Below are positions 11,512 to 24,318 of a DNA stretch of 64,000 bases, piece after piece. Numbering within the stretch: the stretch's first letter is position 1; every line of letters starts with the position of its first letter. This stretch comes from Arabidopsis thaliana (taxonomy: Eukaryota; Streptophyta; Magnoliopsida; Brassicales; Brassicaceae). The stretch is from contig NC_003071.7 of assembly GCF_000001735.4 (NCBI RefSeq), positions 7,619,151 to 7,683,150 on the forward strand, given 5' to 3'. The notes beneath the pieces were generated by a model, which saw only the letters and a list, made by a program, of their open reading frames with translations, was not told the origin of the DNA and did not search any database. The translations under genes were made by a program, and so were the position numbers.

Positions 11512-12339
11512 CTATGAACGTACAACTTTGTTCTGCTTCACACATTCCGGTGACTTTAAGTCCTGACACTTCCATGATGGTCGTTCTATAACCTGAGCCA
11601 CACCACCATTATAACCTTCCGACTTACTTACACTTAGATTGTTTTCCTCTAATGTGATACCGTTTTCTTGATCCTTGTAGGCACACATGCTCAAAGGGAG
11701 CTTCACTCTTCCTCTTCTTTTCCCTAATGAGCTACTCTCTTCCTCTGTTTTCTCCTTTAGCGTGTTATCGCATAAGAGCAGCTTCCCGTTTACTCTGGTT
11801 CCGTCATCTGAATCCACAACACCAGCAACATCATTCCCATCGTTCATAGTACTAGTCAGAGTCTTTTGCTTCTTGTTTCTGTGACCAGAACAATCCGTCA
11901 AGACTCTAGGAGAATTGTTTATAGCTCGAATCAACCTAGGCTCTTTACAAGAAACCGTCTCAGCTGCGGGAAAAGAAGCAAACAATTCCAACGCATTCTT
12001 GGCTGCAGCCACTGCTTTAGAAGCAATGATGGCCTTCTCATTAGCAGTAGCTCTCGCCGCCTTTGCAACCTTAACCGCTAAAGCAGCGGTTGCTTTCGAC
12101 GCCTGAGCAAGCTCTTCCGGGGACCGAGTCTGGTCATTGAGTAGATGGTCGAGATGATGAGTGTGCACAACTGCTGAAGCAGAGGAACCATTTGAAGTTG
12201 TAGTAGACGAGGACGAAGAAGCGAAAGGAGGACTCGGAGATTCATTGCTGATTCTCGAGTTCTGGTTCTTGAATCCGGCGAGTAAACGCTTCCGTGGAGG
12301 TAGAAGCGAATCGGACTCAAGGCACGCATTTGTCGCCAT
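11512..12339 (-). CDS. Unknown plant nuclear-type protein, 275 aa
   Basis: Single coding exon. I do not recognise a named domain. The N-terminus has a basic patch LLPPRKRLLAGFKNQ and a Ser/Thr-rich linker. Residues about 75-120 form an Ala/Lys-rich helix (EELAQASKATAALAVKVAKA), likely amphipathic or coiled. Two basic clusters (HRNKKQKT and GKRRGRVKLP) look like nuclear localisation signals. The rest is hydrophilic and probably disordered. On the minus strand a 5' UTR intron is likely, with donor GTACTC at 12593 and acceptor TTTAG ending at 12358, just before the ATG at 12339. Recalled locus AT2G17540. Function not inferable. Confidence 0.8.
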   Translation of the reverse strand: MATNACLESDSLLPPRKRLLAGFKNQNSRISNESPSPPFASSSSSTTTSNGSSASAVVHTHHLDHLLNDQTRSPEELAQASKATAALAVKVAKAARATANEKAIIASKAVAAAKNALELFASFPAAETVSCKEPRLIRAINNSPRVLTDCSGHRNKKQKTLTSTMNDGNDVAGVVDSDDGTRVNGKLLLCDNTLKEKTEEESSSLGKRRGRVKLPLSMCAYKDQENGITLEENNLSVSKSEGYNGGVAQVIERPSWKCQDLKSPECVKQNKVVRS

Positions 12340-12357
12340 TTATCTCGAATTAAAATC

Positions 12358-12593
12358 CTAAATCAGGATCACATTATAGAATCTGTAACAATCAATACTT
12401 CAAACAAAGACCAAATCCTCAAAAACATCACAGATCAAAATATTTAATCCTTAAAACCAAATTATCAACACTTGATCAAACAAATTCTCATAAAAATCAT
12501 AAAGGAGAGAATTTATCAATTATAAGGTGGTGATTGATCAAAGACAATTGCTCAGAGTTTAAGAATCAAGCTAGAGAGTTCCTTATAGAGTAC
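12358..12593 (-). other. Probable 5' UTR intron of the unknown gene
   Basis: On the minus strand, CAG|GTACTC at 12593 and GATTTAG|GATTTT at 12358 bound 236 bp of AT-rich sequence 18 bp upstream of the start codon. Leader introns near the ATG are common in Arabidopsis. Inferred from splice signals only. Confidence 0.55.
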
Positions 12594-15344
12594 CTGAAAT
12601 TACAAGATGAATTCACGAGGATGCTTTGAAGTTACCTTATCATCTCTCAAACAGAGATGAGAGATACAAACACAGAGAGATTGAGAGATGGAGAAATTAG
12701 GGTTTTCAGAGAAATGGGGAAGAAGATAGAGAAGAGAGGAGATTTGTTTTGTATTGTTGCCATCGCTCTCTCTGATCCGTTTTTCGTTTTTATATGTAAA
12801 CCCTACGAATATCAGTTTTAATTATCTCTTAATTGTTATTTTTTTACTTCTATCTAAATTAACTTACGTTTCTTTCTTTTACATTTACCTTTTCCATGGA
12901 AAAGTAAACCAGAAAATTAACTTGACAACTACTATTTGCTTTTCGTTTTATTACTAAACTGTAATAACGGCCGTCAATAACTCTTTGTTTTTTTGTTGTT
13001 TTTTTATTTCTTAACGGAGCTAATTAATAAGTTAACAGTAGTATTACAGATGTAGACTTTCTATTTGTAGAAATTAAAAAAATGACTTCATAGATGTACT
13101 GGAGGCCTTTTTGGCAAGTTCATGGCACATTTGGTAGCAAAAGTGTTTCAAGAGGAAGCACAAACTATCATAAACTCAACCATTTTTCTTTATCAAAAAA
13201 AACAAAAAGGAGTCTGCTTACCACAAGAAAGGATCGATGGTTCGAAAACTTGACGTCAACAATCCTGCAAGAGAATTTTTCTGATGAAGTAAACCACCAT
13301 AATTTATTGGAAGAAGTCTGATTTGTGTTGGCCGACTCAAGAAATGCTCTCTATCTATAGTAAGCTCCATGAGCGTATAATGAATGAACTCCCACTCTTC
13401 CACTTGCCTCTGAGTTTTACAATTCATTTTCATACGCTTCATTAGTCTCTAATTGTTTTAGGCCCATCAGCAAAAATATATACAAACAAGCCTGCAACTT
13501 CTTCTTTTTCTTGGCAACTATAAGCCGGATCATTTATGGGATTAGCATATTAAAGTCTGTGCTTTTGTAGATATAGGAACATCTCATGTTTCTTACAAAT
13601 TTAGGTACTTTTATATTATATGGATGACTGTTTTATCCTTCAATCTAATTGAGTTTCTTCTCCTTGTACCTTCAATCTAATTGAGGAGAATTCATCAATA
13701 TCAATCGATCTCAGAAATGTGCGATTATTTCTCTCTCTTTCTCTTTCTCTAATGGCATGGAATCTATTGCCTCTAAACTCACCATTGATGTCCATTGCTT
13801 CTCCATCACCTTACAAAATTCAGATCTATGCTTGGCCAATCTTCTTCCTCGACGATGCAGGTGGTAATCTTCCATAGCTTTTTTGAATTTGAATTGTTTG
13901 ATCTGAATTAATTTCATCCTCTCTTGCTTCAATTTCAAAGAGGGATAAGAAACAATTGAAAATTTTAATCGACTCCAATTATTTAAGATTAGTATATTTG
14001 GGTTCCCTATATAATATCTTCTTAGGGTTTAGCTTTCTTCCATCAAAAAGCTTTTAACTGATTTTATTGGGGTTTATCTGAATTGTATGGTGATGAAACG
14101 TTGTTAACAGATTTTCTAATTTTTGTCTCTATCGATTTTGTTTCCGTAAATACATCTTTTGTGTATATATTGTCTTGTACAAAGAAACATTGATTAAGTA
14201 GAGAAATAGGATAATCAATCTCTGTACTTAATACATCATCCATTGAAGCAGGTTAGGAATCGATCCAATATGAGGCTCTGCAAAAACAATTCAGAGAAGA
14301 TTCTGCAAAAACAATTTAGGAGAAGAAGGAGTGAAATCGCAGGGGCAATTTGGTCAATTCATTTCCCAAAAACTGCCTATCTTCATAAGCCCAATCATAA
14401 TGTGCTCTTTCTCTAATTTATGGCCCAAAATGTACCCAATATTATAAAAGCCCCAGTATAAGCCCCCAATTTCTGAAAGTTTTTAAATTTGCTTTTATTT
14501 CCTAAAACTTGTCTATAAAAAAAATTTCCTGTAAAACTTTTTTAGTTTGGGACCCTAAATTTTAAAACCGGCCCTATACAAAACCTTGAGATATCTATCT
14601 CGTTGGATTATACTGTATCTTTAAGAATGTTGAGTGACATTTCATGTTCATACATACGTTTGAAGGTTTTCATCGAAGTGGCTCTCACTTAGGATCGAAA
14701 CCTTGTTTACCCTCAGGCCTCAGTATTATGTTGCATATAAATCTTTTTATAACGAACTAATACGCATATTGAAAGTTTGTAAGGAAAATATTTTGTAGTA
14801 AAATCTAGACCTTGTTATATTGGTTCAGTGACATAGTGAATGTTAGTACAAAATAGCTATTTGTTACAAAATCCACATAAGATGGTTGTATTTATAGAGC
14901 TAAGTAAAGTCTTCATACAATCATGTATGCACACATGTGTTGGAAGAAAAACTACTCTTAAAACATAATGATAATGGCCAAAATAATTGATGCTAAGAAA
15001 ATTATCACAATAGTCAATAGTGGTCTGTCTGATTCATCAATGCAAAGCAGACAACTCAAACCCACCCCTAAACAAGTGACGACTATACAAATGTTTAAAT
15101 TTGTTATGAATGTGCAGTCTCCATTAAAGTTTAGAAACTCTTTTTAGTATTAGTAAAATATCAGAAGAATCTAGCTTCCTTATACTGTAAGAAAACATAT
15201 ACAGTTACCATGAAAACTCCCTTCTTCAAGAAAAACACCCCATAAAAAAAAACCTATTTACAGAAACACACTAAAAACCATTCATATTCACCAAACCAAA
15301 ACCAATCAGATCTGCTTCAACATCTTAACTCTTATCTTAAGTTC
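12594..15344. other. Intergenic with repeat-like fragments
   Basis: The left 150 bp is the GA-rich promoter/leader of the minus-strand gene. 13637-13687 has a small duplication (ccttcaatctaattgag twice). 13990-14045 matches sequence near 43800-43865 in the opposite orientation. 14280-14325 contains tgcaaaaacaatt twice. 14555-14580 reads accctaaattttaaaaccgg, the kind of motif seen at old DNA-transposon edges. No intact gene; the remainder is AT-rich. Confidence 0.5.
13990..14045 (-). repeat. Dispersed repeat, partner at 43800-43865
   Basis: Shares tttgggttccctatata and cttagggttta, with small gaps, with the reverse complement of about 43805-43860. Two copies 30 kb apart in opposite orientation suggest an unclassified mobile-element fragment. 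Confidence 0.5.
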
Positions 15345-18062
15345 TTAACATATTTGTCTTCTTAGATCCTTAACAAGTTCCTCAACAAGATCTGCCATGA
15401 TCATACCTTCAACTTCTTTCCCCAACACATTAACTTCTTCACCAATCAAAGCACTCCATGGAAACCTATCCATGTCCCAACCAATGATCCCATCCAATGA
15501 ACAAAAAGGTCTCTCTGGCTGAGAATATAAATACTCCGACATGATCTTCCATGTTGATTCTAACAGATATTTACCTCGTATAGTCGTTGATTCAGACACA
15601 GATGAACTCAAAAGTTTGTTCTTGAAACCTGACTTTGTCAATGGTCCAAGCACCACCGTAAGTACTTCATTCAGAAGATCAAACAGTATGTTGTGATTTT
15701 CTTCACTTATAGTAGTCTCTCCTGTGTCGTCGTCTTCTTGATTCTGATTGCTTCTTTTCTTGAGATTCTCTTTTGTTTCTTCAAGAACAGACTTTTTTAT
15801 AAGCTTTGCTAATGGATCCCATCTAGACAATGATATATCTGATGTGCCTTCATACAAACCAGAAGCCACAAGAAGATCTCTCACAAATACTTTGTCTGGA
15901 TTTCCTAAATCAACTATGGTCTCAATCTCTTGAATCGGTTCTTCTTCCACAGGTGTTCGCACTTGTACCTCGGATTCAAGCTCATTTATCTGTCTTCTTA
16001 GTTCTGAATAGCAGAAACAGAGAATGAGAAACAATGTGACACATTTCAAGAAAAAAGAGAAAACATCGTTTAGTTTTCTTACCACTTAGATTGGAACTAA
16101 TGTCTCTGAAAACTTGAGGCATACCATTCTCATCCGATACAGTCACGTCAGGTGTTGAAACCTGGCTGAGATAATCGACATTTCTCCAGAACTCTTCTGG
16201 TGTACTACTGCAGACTGATGCAGGGCTTGGAGGCACTTCTGTTGAATTCTCCTGAGAAAGACAGAACTTGTTTTAGTTTAGACTATAAGTACCAAGTCAT
16301 TGATAAAAGAGAGAGTTAAGAAGTTCTTACATTTCGATCGTAAAAGTTGTTAAACTTCGATCCGGTCACGAAGTCTTTGATTGATTCATCCTCGAAACTG
16401 TTTGATTCGATCATTGAACGTATCTTCTTACCAAAGATTCTTCCTCTAAGAGTTGATCTAAAGCTGGACACTTTCTTCCTAAGATTGAATCTTTCTTTCC
16501 TCCTGATTGGATCAACAACAACAGGTTCTGTTTCTGATTCTGTTTCTTCTCGCTCTGTTATTGTAGCCTCGTGCTTCCTCATGATCTGTGCGCCTGTCAA
16601 AACATGCCGGTCCTCTAACAAAAGCTTACCAAACGATGTCCCTGAGACAGGAGCAGATAGTGATCTTTTGAGATTTCTTGGTGATAAAGACTCTTTCTTA
16701 GAAACATCTTCTTGATTGATTTCCTCAGCTTGTTTCGCTGCATCCGACACAGTAGGTCGCAAACGGCTACTAGATTTGGTCACAGAATCATGTGAAGGAG
16801 TCATCTCTTTTCTCAAAACATTCTTCAATCTCTCTGCCAAAAGTTTTCTAGTATCTCTACTTATAAACTCAGTAGGAGAGTCTGGTGCATTGCACTGAAC
16901 CTCACTCACTGCATATGATCTCATCGATTCAGACCTCGGAGAAGGTCTTTCGCTGAAAGGAGTCTCGATCCCGCTTCCTCTAACTGATGAACTTCTCTTG
17001 AGAGCTGCTTTTCCTTGAAGCTCACCTTTTAACCTCTCTTTAACTTCCTCAAGAAACTCTTCTATACTACTTCCTCTGCTTCCTTCCATTGTCGTCCCTG
17101 AAGAAGTAGTCAACGAATCTTCGTAATCATAAGCTCTCTGAAGACCAGGTCTCAGTACAACAATCCTAGTTGGAGCAGTTCTATCAGATTTCAAGGTAAA
17201 ATCTCTACCAAAGCTCCTAGTTCTCGTGAAAAGCCTCTCTTTATTCTCATCCCGAGCCACCACGCAGCCCGAATCAACGATTCTTGAACAATCTTTAAAC
17301 CTTTTATCAGCTTGCCAAGCTTCAAACTCTCTTCTGAATCTTTGTAGCTCCTCTTCTTGAGGATGTTCTCTACGCATTGGTGTCTCCATTACATCCAATG
17401 CGGTCACTGCTGAAGATAACCTCCCTTTTCTACTTCTTCTTCCTCCTTTCTCATCATCAAATCTATTCACTTTACTCTGACGAGGATAGATCCAAGCCGA
17501 CGATGACTTAACAGACTCTAAAGGAAGTGCATCCATTCCCATTAACTTAGCTACAAGACTCGGCGTGTTCTGCTTATCGTTGGAACGTTTCGAAAGCTCC
17601 TCGATTATCTTCTTCTTCATTGATTCCTCTATTGGATAACAACTTCTCTCGTACCATTCCTCTTCCTCAAATCCATTACTCTGTTTTTGTTATAATAAAA
17701 AAAAAGATTCATTTACAAGTTTTTTTTTGTTCTTTTCAGTTTTAGATATAAAAACAAAAGTATGTTCGTTATTATTTATTTACCGGTTTATCTTTCCCGT
17801 TATGGTATGTATGAAAGTTGTCGACTTGAAGCTCGAAACTATTTCTTGGAGCTTCCAGATCTGCAGAAAATATTCAAAGACAACTAAAAATGAGTGATTG
17901 AATAATCTTCAAAAAAACCCAGAAACAAGATTTGATCTTTCTCAGTTAATATCATTTAATTCAGTGAAATTGTTTACCTTCGTCGCGGTTTTTGTGATGA
18001 GAGAAAACTTTACGGGAGAAACTGTTGTTGTGGAAATCGAAGAGATGCAATAATCCTCCCAT
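15345..18062 (-). CDS. TRM26: TON1-recruiting-motif (TRM) family protein
   Basis: Exons in transcription order: 18062-17978, 17860-17784, 17680-16331, 16251-16083 and 16003-15345, 779 aa, all phases consistent. Near residues 95-106 lies SLVAKLMGMDALP, the conserved VARLMGL-type motif (DUF3741) of TRM/LONGIFOLIA-like proteins. The middle is Ser/Arg-rich and low complexity. The C-terminal third (PDKVFVRDLLVASGLY, LLFDLLNEVL-like helices, FPWSALIGEEVNVLGKEVEG) fits the DUF4378 domain. TRM proteins bind microtubules and recruit TON1 and PP2A to centrosome-like complexes that set division-plane and cell-shape patterning. The number 26 (AT2G17550) is from memory; family membership is firmer. A GA-rich leader lies upstream (18390-18500). 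Confidence 0.85.
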
Positions 18063-21000
18063 TTCTCCGGCGATTGGAGATCTCCGGTGAAGTGAAATTA
18101 AAAAAGAAAATAAGAGAGGATGAGAAATTGGATAGTTCAAACAGAGATCTGATGACTCATCAGAGAATCCGACAAGAGAGAGTGAAGTTCGGAAACTGGA
18201 ACTATGAATTTGTCTTTAAAGAGAGAAAGAAACTTTATTAAGACAGACAAAACAGAACAGAGTAATAAGAGAGACAGATTCTGAAACAGAACAGAAACAG
18301 GTTTTTACGCAAAGAATCGATCGAGAAAGGAAACAAATAATATCAGAAATGGAATTGTCTTCTCGTGAATCAATGAAGCATCGAAAAATGGAGATTGGGA
18401 AAGGATGAGAGAAGAAGAAGAAGAATTGGGGGAGAGAAGAACAGAGGAAAGTCGTTTTCAGACAGAGAGAGAGAGAGAGAAGAAGAAGAAGAAGACTAAT
18501 GGTGATTAGTAGTAAGGAAACTGACGAAACACATCTCATCCAAAGTACGGAACTCCGGTCGCTTTCTCACTTTTGATATGAGAGAGAGAAAATGATAAAA
18601 CGGAATTTTGCAGAAGAGAGAAGAAACGTGGAGATTCAATGATAAAACAGAGTATTCTTCTCCGGGTACGTACGTGGTTCCTGTGAGCCGCTCCAAAATT
18701 TTTAGTAGTTATTATTATTATGTTCCAAAGTTAATAATTGTTGATTTTCATTATTGGTTGAGTTTTTTCCTGTTAACCGTTATCATTAATCTCATTATTT
18801 TTTAAGAAAAAGAAATAACTTATCATTATTGTCATTATTGTGAATAAGTAACAAAGAAAATGATCATCAAGAATTATTGAAATTAATTTTCTGTTTTTTT
18901 TGTTTGTTTGGTAGCATAAATGTTTTGAGTATTAATTAGTTTGGCAGGACCTTTTTCATGTATATATATATCATGAATAAAAGTGTACATGGAAGGTAGT
19001 TTTTAAAAAATATCTAATTTGAGTAAACTTAGAAAATCGAAAATTCGTCAGAGAAGTTGAAAGATTCCTTTGTTTCTATACTATTTTTTGGTGAGGAGAA
19101 AAGAACAAAAAAAAAAAAAAGAGTAATAAAGTGAGAGACATGAAATAAATAAATGAGAGAATGAATGAGAATTCTCATTCTCTTTTGTAAGTTGGAACGT
19201 GAACAGAAGGGTAGTTGGATTGTGAAATCAGTCTCTTCGGTACTAACTTTCAATTTAATAATTTAAGAAATTTAGTGCAATCAAGATTAACGTAAAAGTT
19301 GACCACATACACAAAAAAAAAGTAGATAACTTGAACAACATACTATGTAACGAACAGCTCATGGTTGGAGACATCGGACCGTCATTTTTCTTATGATCAT
19401 CAAAATTATACCTTGCTTCTTTTTTTCAATTGTTCATAATAACTCTGGTTTTGCAGAAGAAATAAAACTTTTAATTTGGCGTTTAACTGATTTAAATGTG
19501 TTAGAAAAAACGTGGATGTGAAAATTTGGGAACAGATGACGAGATTACCGTTTTTAACGTTATTGAACGATTTATATGATATAGCGGTTAGGAACATCTA
19601 TTATATATATAATTGCATAACATTTTTAATTGATTGATAAATAATATCATAACTGATAGTCATAAAATTACTAAAATAAATACAATATTTCTTTTATAAA
19701 AATAGAAACCAAAACATATATTATGAAAGGCTGAAATTTTATGCTAAATACATAGTAGTATAAATTATTAAAATATATTTTAAATAAGCGTGAAACATTT
19801 TTTATGTATAGATCTCTTCTCTTATTACATATATCAAATATACAAGATTTTGATATCATAATATTATATAGAAAATATTAAATTTTCGTTACAAAAAGTA
19901 TATTTTGATATTTTTATAAATTTTGTTAATTACTAACACACAAATGCTTGAAAGAATGAGCATAAAATTTAAAACGAATTAAAATGTTATAAAATGCTAA
20001 AACGGTTTGTATTCTCGTATCACACATGTATAAAACTATAGCGTTTAGAAATGGTTGCAGGTTTGCAAACGATTTGGAAACAACCAATCATCCCTAGCTT
20101 TTCATCTATTTAATAACTAAAAAAATTGCATCCTCATGGCAGCGAGAGAATCGAACATAGAGAAAAGGACATGTTGTGGTTCTTAGTTACATGTCATACA
20201 TATGTAACGGTGATTTGTTTTTTCCCAACAAATGGACACACAAAAAAAGTTCTAACATGTTTTCTAACACAAGAATTCTAAAATCTTAGGTCCGAAAAAT
20301 TTACACAATAGGGACCGTAACATTAAACAATCTATTCTGTAAATAGAAATTCGAATCCCAAAATATATTTTTGTTAAAAAATGTTTGAATAATCATCCAT
20401 GTTCATAAAAGTGGACACTTTTTGTTTGTTTGTTAATGTGGCGACTTGCATTTTAACAACACTACAAATTATACTAAACTATTTCTCGCTATAAGAATAT
20501 CATTTAGTAACGAAATATTATTACCAAATAGCTCATATGAATTAAAACTAATTACGCACCCTATAATCTATAGACGTTGCTGCATACATGCAAAACACTA
20601 ATCCCCCATTACAAGCTTTAGTTATGTATATTAGGCCTAATTTATATTCCAATTCTATATATAATATATGCATGGATCGTTCCTCAAAGCAGTTGCAAGA
20701 AAAAATCTAACTAAAAAATTATTGTAATAACCTAGTGGCTCTTACGATTGATTAATAAGTCATCTACGTACCCGGTCAATAACCCTCAAATTAGTGTCTA
20801 ATTAATAGAGTATGTTATACGTTTTAAAAAATAATTTTGATACCACCCAACTACCTATTTTATACTAATTAATTAACTTAGATTTATTATCCCATAATTT
20901 ATTTATCTATCTTTTTCTATAATTTCATGCATGCAAATTACTAGATTTGAATATATAGATAAAATTAGGAAAAGTCAGTAGGCTAAGAGTTCCGATCATT

Positions 21001-23335
21001 ATCAAGAAATTCAAACACAAAATATAAGTTGTTTCTTTGTTTTTTTTAAGAAAACATAAAGAGCATCAACTCAATTTCCACACAAAAAATCTAATTCACA
21101 AAGTAAACACCTAACACAACATTATTATAGCCCATGAAAGCTAAACTAAATAAGTAATTCATATACTACAAAGAAATAAAAAGGTGGGAATCGATAAGAA
21201 TACAATACAATACAACTCATGGTGATGGTGATAGCATTGTGGGGGCTTTTAGTTGTAAAGTTATGACTCAAAACACGCTTTGTGATTTTTATATCTATTT
21301 ATTTTATGTATTAATGATGGATCGTCATGTGCTTCGTATCCTCCTTCGACTCTCCTCCATTATTACATCTTTTATTTCATCTCATCTTTTTTTAATTATT
21401 TTGAGAGTATTATGTTAAACTTCTCACAACATTCATTTATCGCCTACACCTGTATATATATTCACGAATCCTAACTGTACATTATAGATTTTAAGAAAAT
21501 AAACTAAGTGAAGCCGTAGTTTTTAGACATTTTGAAACCCTAGAGCCATTAAGAATTTAAGACTGTGCCACGACTCACGAGGCCCACGACTACCATATAT
21601 TGCATATCTAGAAAACCTCATTTGTTTTTACGTGCCTAACTACTATTGTGAAACTCATACGTTGAATGAATGAATATATCAGAATTAATATGGTTTAGTT
21701 CCTATACGGCTATACACCTAGATATTCGGGATTTATTTAATCTGCTGTGTTGACAAAAAAGAAAATTTTTGTTGTGTACAAGAGATTTATAACTTGTTTT
21801 TTTTTTTGAGTTATATTTTAGAGTTTAACGCTACTTTGATTTGAATGAATATGTTCAGACTTGCCCTTTTTAATGTATCATTCTTTTGTTTGAACAACTG
21901 ATGCCAAATAATGTAGTTGATTTCGAAAACGATTCGAAATGCACACTTGTAAAATCTCTATTACTGTATATAATATTCTTTATAAGGTTTACAAAAAAAT
22001 AAAAATAAAAATAATAATATTTCTAACAACATAAAGAAAGGCACTAAACCCAAACTTACACATCTAAACATCATCTATATGGGACCGACCATAATCATTT
22101 TTGTCTTTGATCACATCAGTTTCTAAAAGTCGCATCAGACTCACATGCAATCGAATTCTACCTCTCCTCGCGGCTTCTTTAATCATATCACAAAAGATGG
22201 AATAGTACTTTACTTTCTATCATTTGTTCCTTTCTAGGTTGGTCCCAAATAGACTTATCTACTAGGCCTATAGATATATTAAGTGGCAGCAAAGTTTAGG
22301 AGAAAGCCTGATAACCATAATCTCGGGCTTTTAAAATCTTAGCCCAAGATTTACGACAATGTGAAGGGAAGAAAGCTACAACGAGAAACAGGAGGAGAGT
22401 CTTTTGTCAAGAATCCTCAAGACAACTAGGTCTTAGTACGAATGTAAGCTTCTGACTTCAATAGGGTGAACAAATAACCATAACATACGACACCAAACAA
22501 ATTTTTTTATGAACCAATTGATTTTACTAGTTTCAAACATAAAATCAGATGTAAATAATACATTGCTGTCCACATATTTTGGTGTATCCAAAACAAACCG
22601 AAATTTTCATCAAAGCCAAGAAAATCAAACGGTATTACCATAACCAAAAAAAAAACCTTAAAAAAGTAAAAAACAAACAAAATCTTAAACCATTTTACAC
22701 CTAGTGTCCCATAAGTAGGCTCCAAAACCATTTTATTAGAATTTTCCTTAAAAATATGCGAGACCTGACCGGAAAATTCATCAAATATAAGATACTCATC
22801 CAACAAGTTCTGATTTAACACACACGAGTAACCAAGAATAGACTCCAACGTAACGCCAAAAGAACAATAGCAAGCAAACAGATAAATGGTATATATGACC
22901 CAATCCAGTAGGAAGATTCTATTCCAATTCGTTGTTAGAGATCAAATATTCCCTCAGAAAAAGCCAGAAAAGTAGAACTTTTGTCAGTCACACAAGCGTC
23001 AAATATCACAAGATGCCAAAATTCAGAGACAACTAACTCAAAAGTAGAAACAGAAGTCAACAAATAAGCATAAGTAGAAATAAAACTGATACTAAAACTC
23101 ATACAAAGTTGAAGAACATATGAATACTAGTAAAACATAAGGAAATAGGGGAAATATAGCAGTCAAGTGATATTATCCCTACAGACTGACCTAAAACAAC
23201 ATTGATGTAGCAAATGAGGTTCAAATATCACAAACACAAAGCATAAATAAGAGTTTTTTAAAAGTTTTTGGTCATAAACCTAAGCAAGTTTACATTCTCA
23301 AATCTGAGTCAAGTCAATAGCAAGACCTAGATGCT
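18063..23335. other. 5-kb AT-rich gene-free stretch
   Basis: The first 450 bp is the purine-rich promoter/5' UTR of the TRM gene (GA and GAA runs at 18410-18500). From about 18700 to 22400 the sequence is very AT-rich with stop codons in all frames and no conserved coding. Nearest HMGB4 (22500-23330) is its probable 3' flank. I found no tRNA, hairpin precursor or clear transposon end here. Confidence 0.55.
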
Positions 23336-24318
23336 TCAATCGTCGTCTTCTGCCTCCTGCAAAGCAAAAATCCAAAGAAGACCAATGTCAAACATCAAAA
23401 TAGATGTAAAACATACCAAAAACAATAGAGTTCAAGTCTCAGTCAAAACCTCTTCGCTTACTGCTTCATCAACTTCAGACTTGGATTTGTCAGAGTCATC
23501 CTCTTCTCTATTGGTTCCACTAGCCTAAACAACATTCACACAATAATAAGTCTGTTTAGCAACAGCATAAGAAGAAGACCCAAAAGAACAATCTCTCTAT
23601 ACAGTGTGAGAGTTTATACCAGTTTCAAGTTGTACTGTTGCACATTCTTAATATATTCAGTCTTTCTGCTCTCAGCCTTAGCGACGTAAGGAGCTTTATC
23701 CTGTAATTACAGATTCAAACAAGCACAAAGTTTTAAATACAGATCTACAAAAACCTTATTCCCCAAATCAAGCATTTCAATGGCTACTATTATTATGACT
23801 TACTTCATCAGTCATTGCCTTCCATCTAGCTCCAGCAGCCTTACCAACCTGATTAGACAAACCAATCCGATAATTAAACCAACCTAAACCAGTTTTCAGA
23901 TTACAGATCTGAGAAATTTTTCCAGAAATTTCGGAGAAATATATACTCACAGTAGCGACGGATTTGTTATTAGGATTCGCTAGGTTAAACTCTTTTCGGA
24001 AATCCTCACTAAGATCCAACAACAATCAGTTTAAAATTTGATTAGAATCGAAAAATCAATTCGAAAATTTGAAAATCGGAGGAAGATTCGTGAAATTACA
24101 GGAAGACGAAGAAAGCACTTGGAGGTCTCTTAGGTTGATTTGGATCCTTCTTCGTCTTCTTCCCAGCCTTTCTACCTCTGGTTTTGAGTCTAATAAATCG
24201 AAAAACGAAGAAATCAGATTTTGAAGATGCGAAAACAAATCTGGATCTCAGAGTCGGAGAAGAAACCAAACCTCTGATCAGTGCTCGTTGCTTCAGCTTT
24301 GGATTCGCCGCCTTTCAT
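23336..24318 (-). CDS. HMGB4: HMGB4, HMG-box chromatin protein
   Basis: Seven coding exons in order 24318-24272, 24189-24100, 24008-23951, 23848-23804, 23700-23620, 23524-23450 and 23356-23336, giving 138 aa. A basic N-terminus ([18 protein letters not shown], about 21-38) leads into one HMG box (about 34-105) with [16 protein letters not shown], the [15 protein letters not shown] core and [12 protein letters not shown]. The tail is short and acidic ([11 protein letters not shown]...EEEAEDDD). This layout is the plant HMGB type: abundant nuclear proteins that bind and bend DNA without sequence specificity and act as chromatin architectural factors. The length matches AtHMGB4 (AT2G17560) as remembered. 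It is divergent from the cis-prenyltransferase gene. Confidence 0.95.

Noticed and set aside
13711-13938. 75-codon Lys-rich minus-strand frame
   Set aside because: Overlaps a CT/GA-rich stretch next to a dispersed repeat; looks like chance reading of purine-rich DNA.
18700-22400. tRNA, miRNA or snoRNA in the long gene-free stretch
   Set aside because: No cloverleaf-like box A/box B pair and no long GC-containing foldback seen by eye; AT palindromes alone are not evidence.
22507-22848. 113-codon minus-strand frame near HMGB4
   Set aside because: AT-rich, Phe/Leu-rich low-complexity translation without homology cues or splice context.
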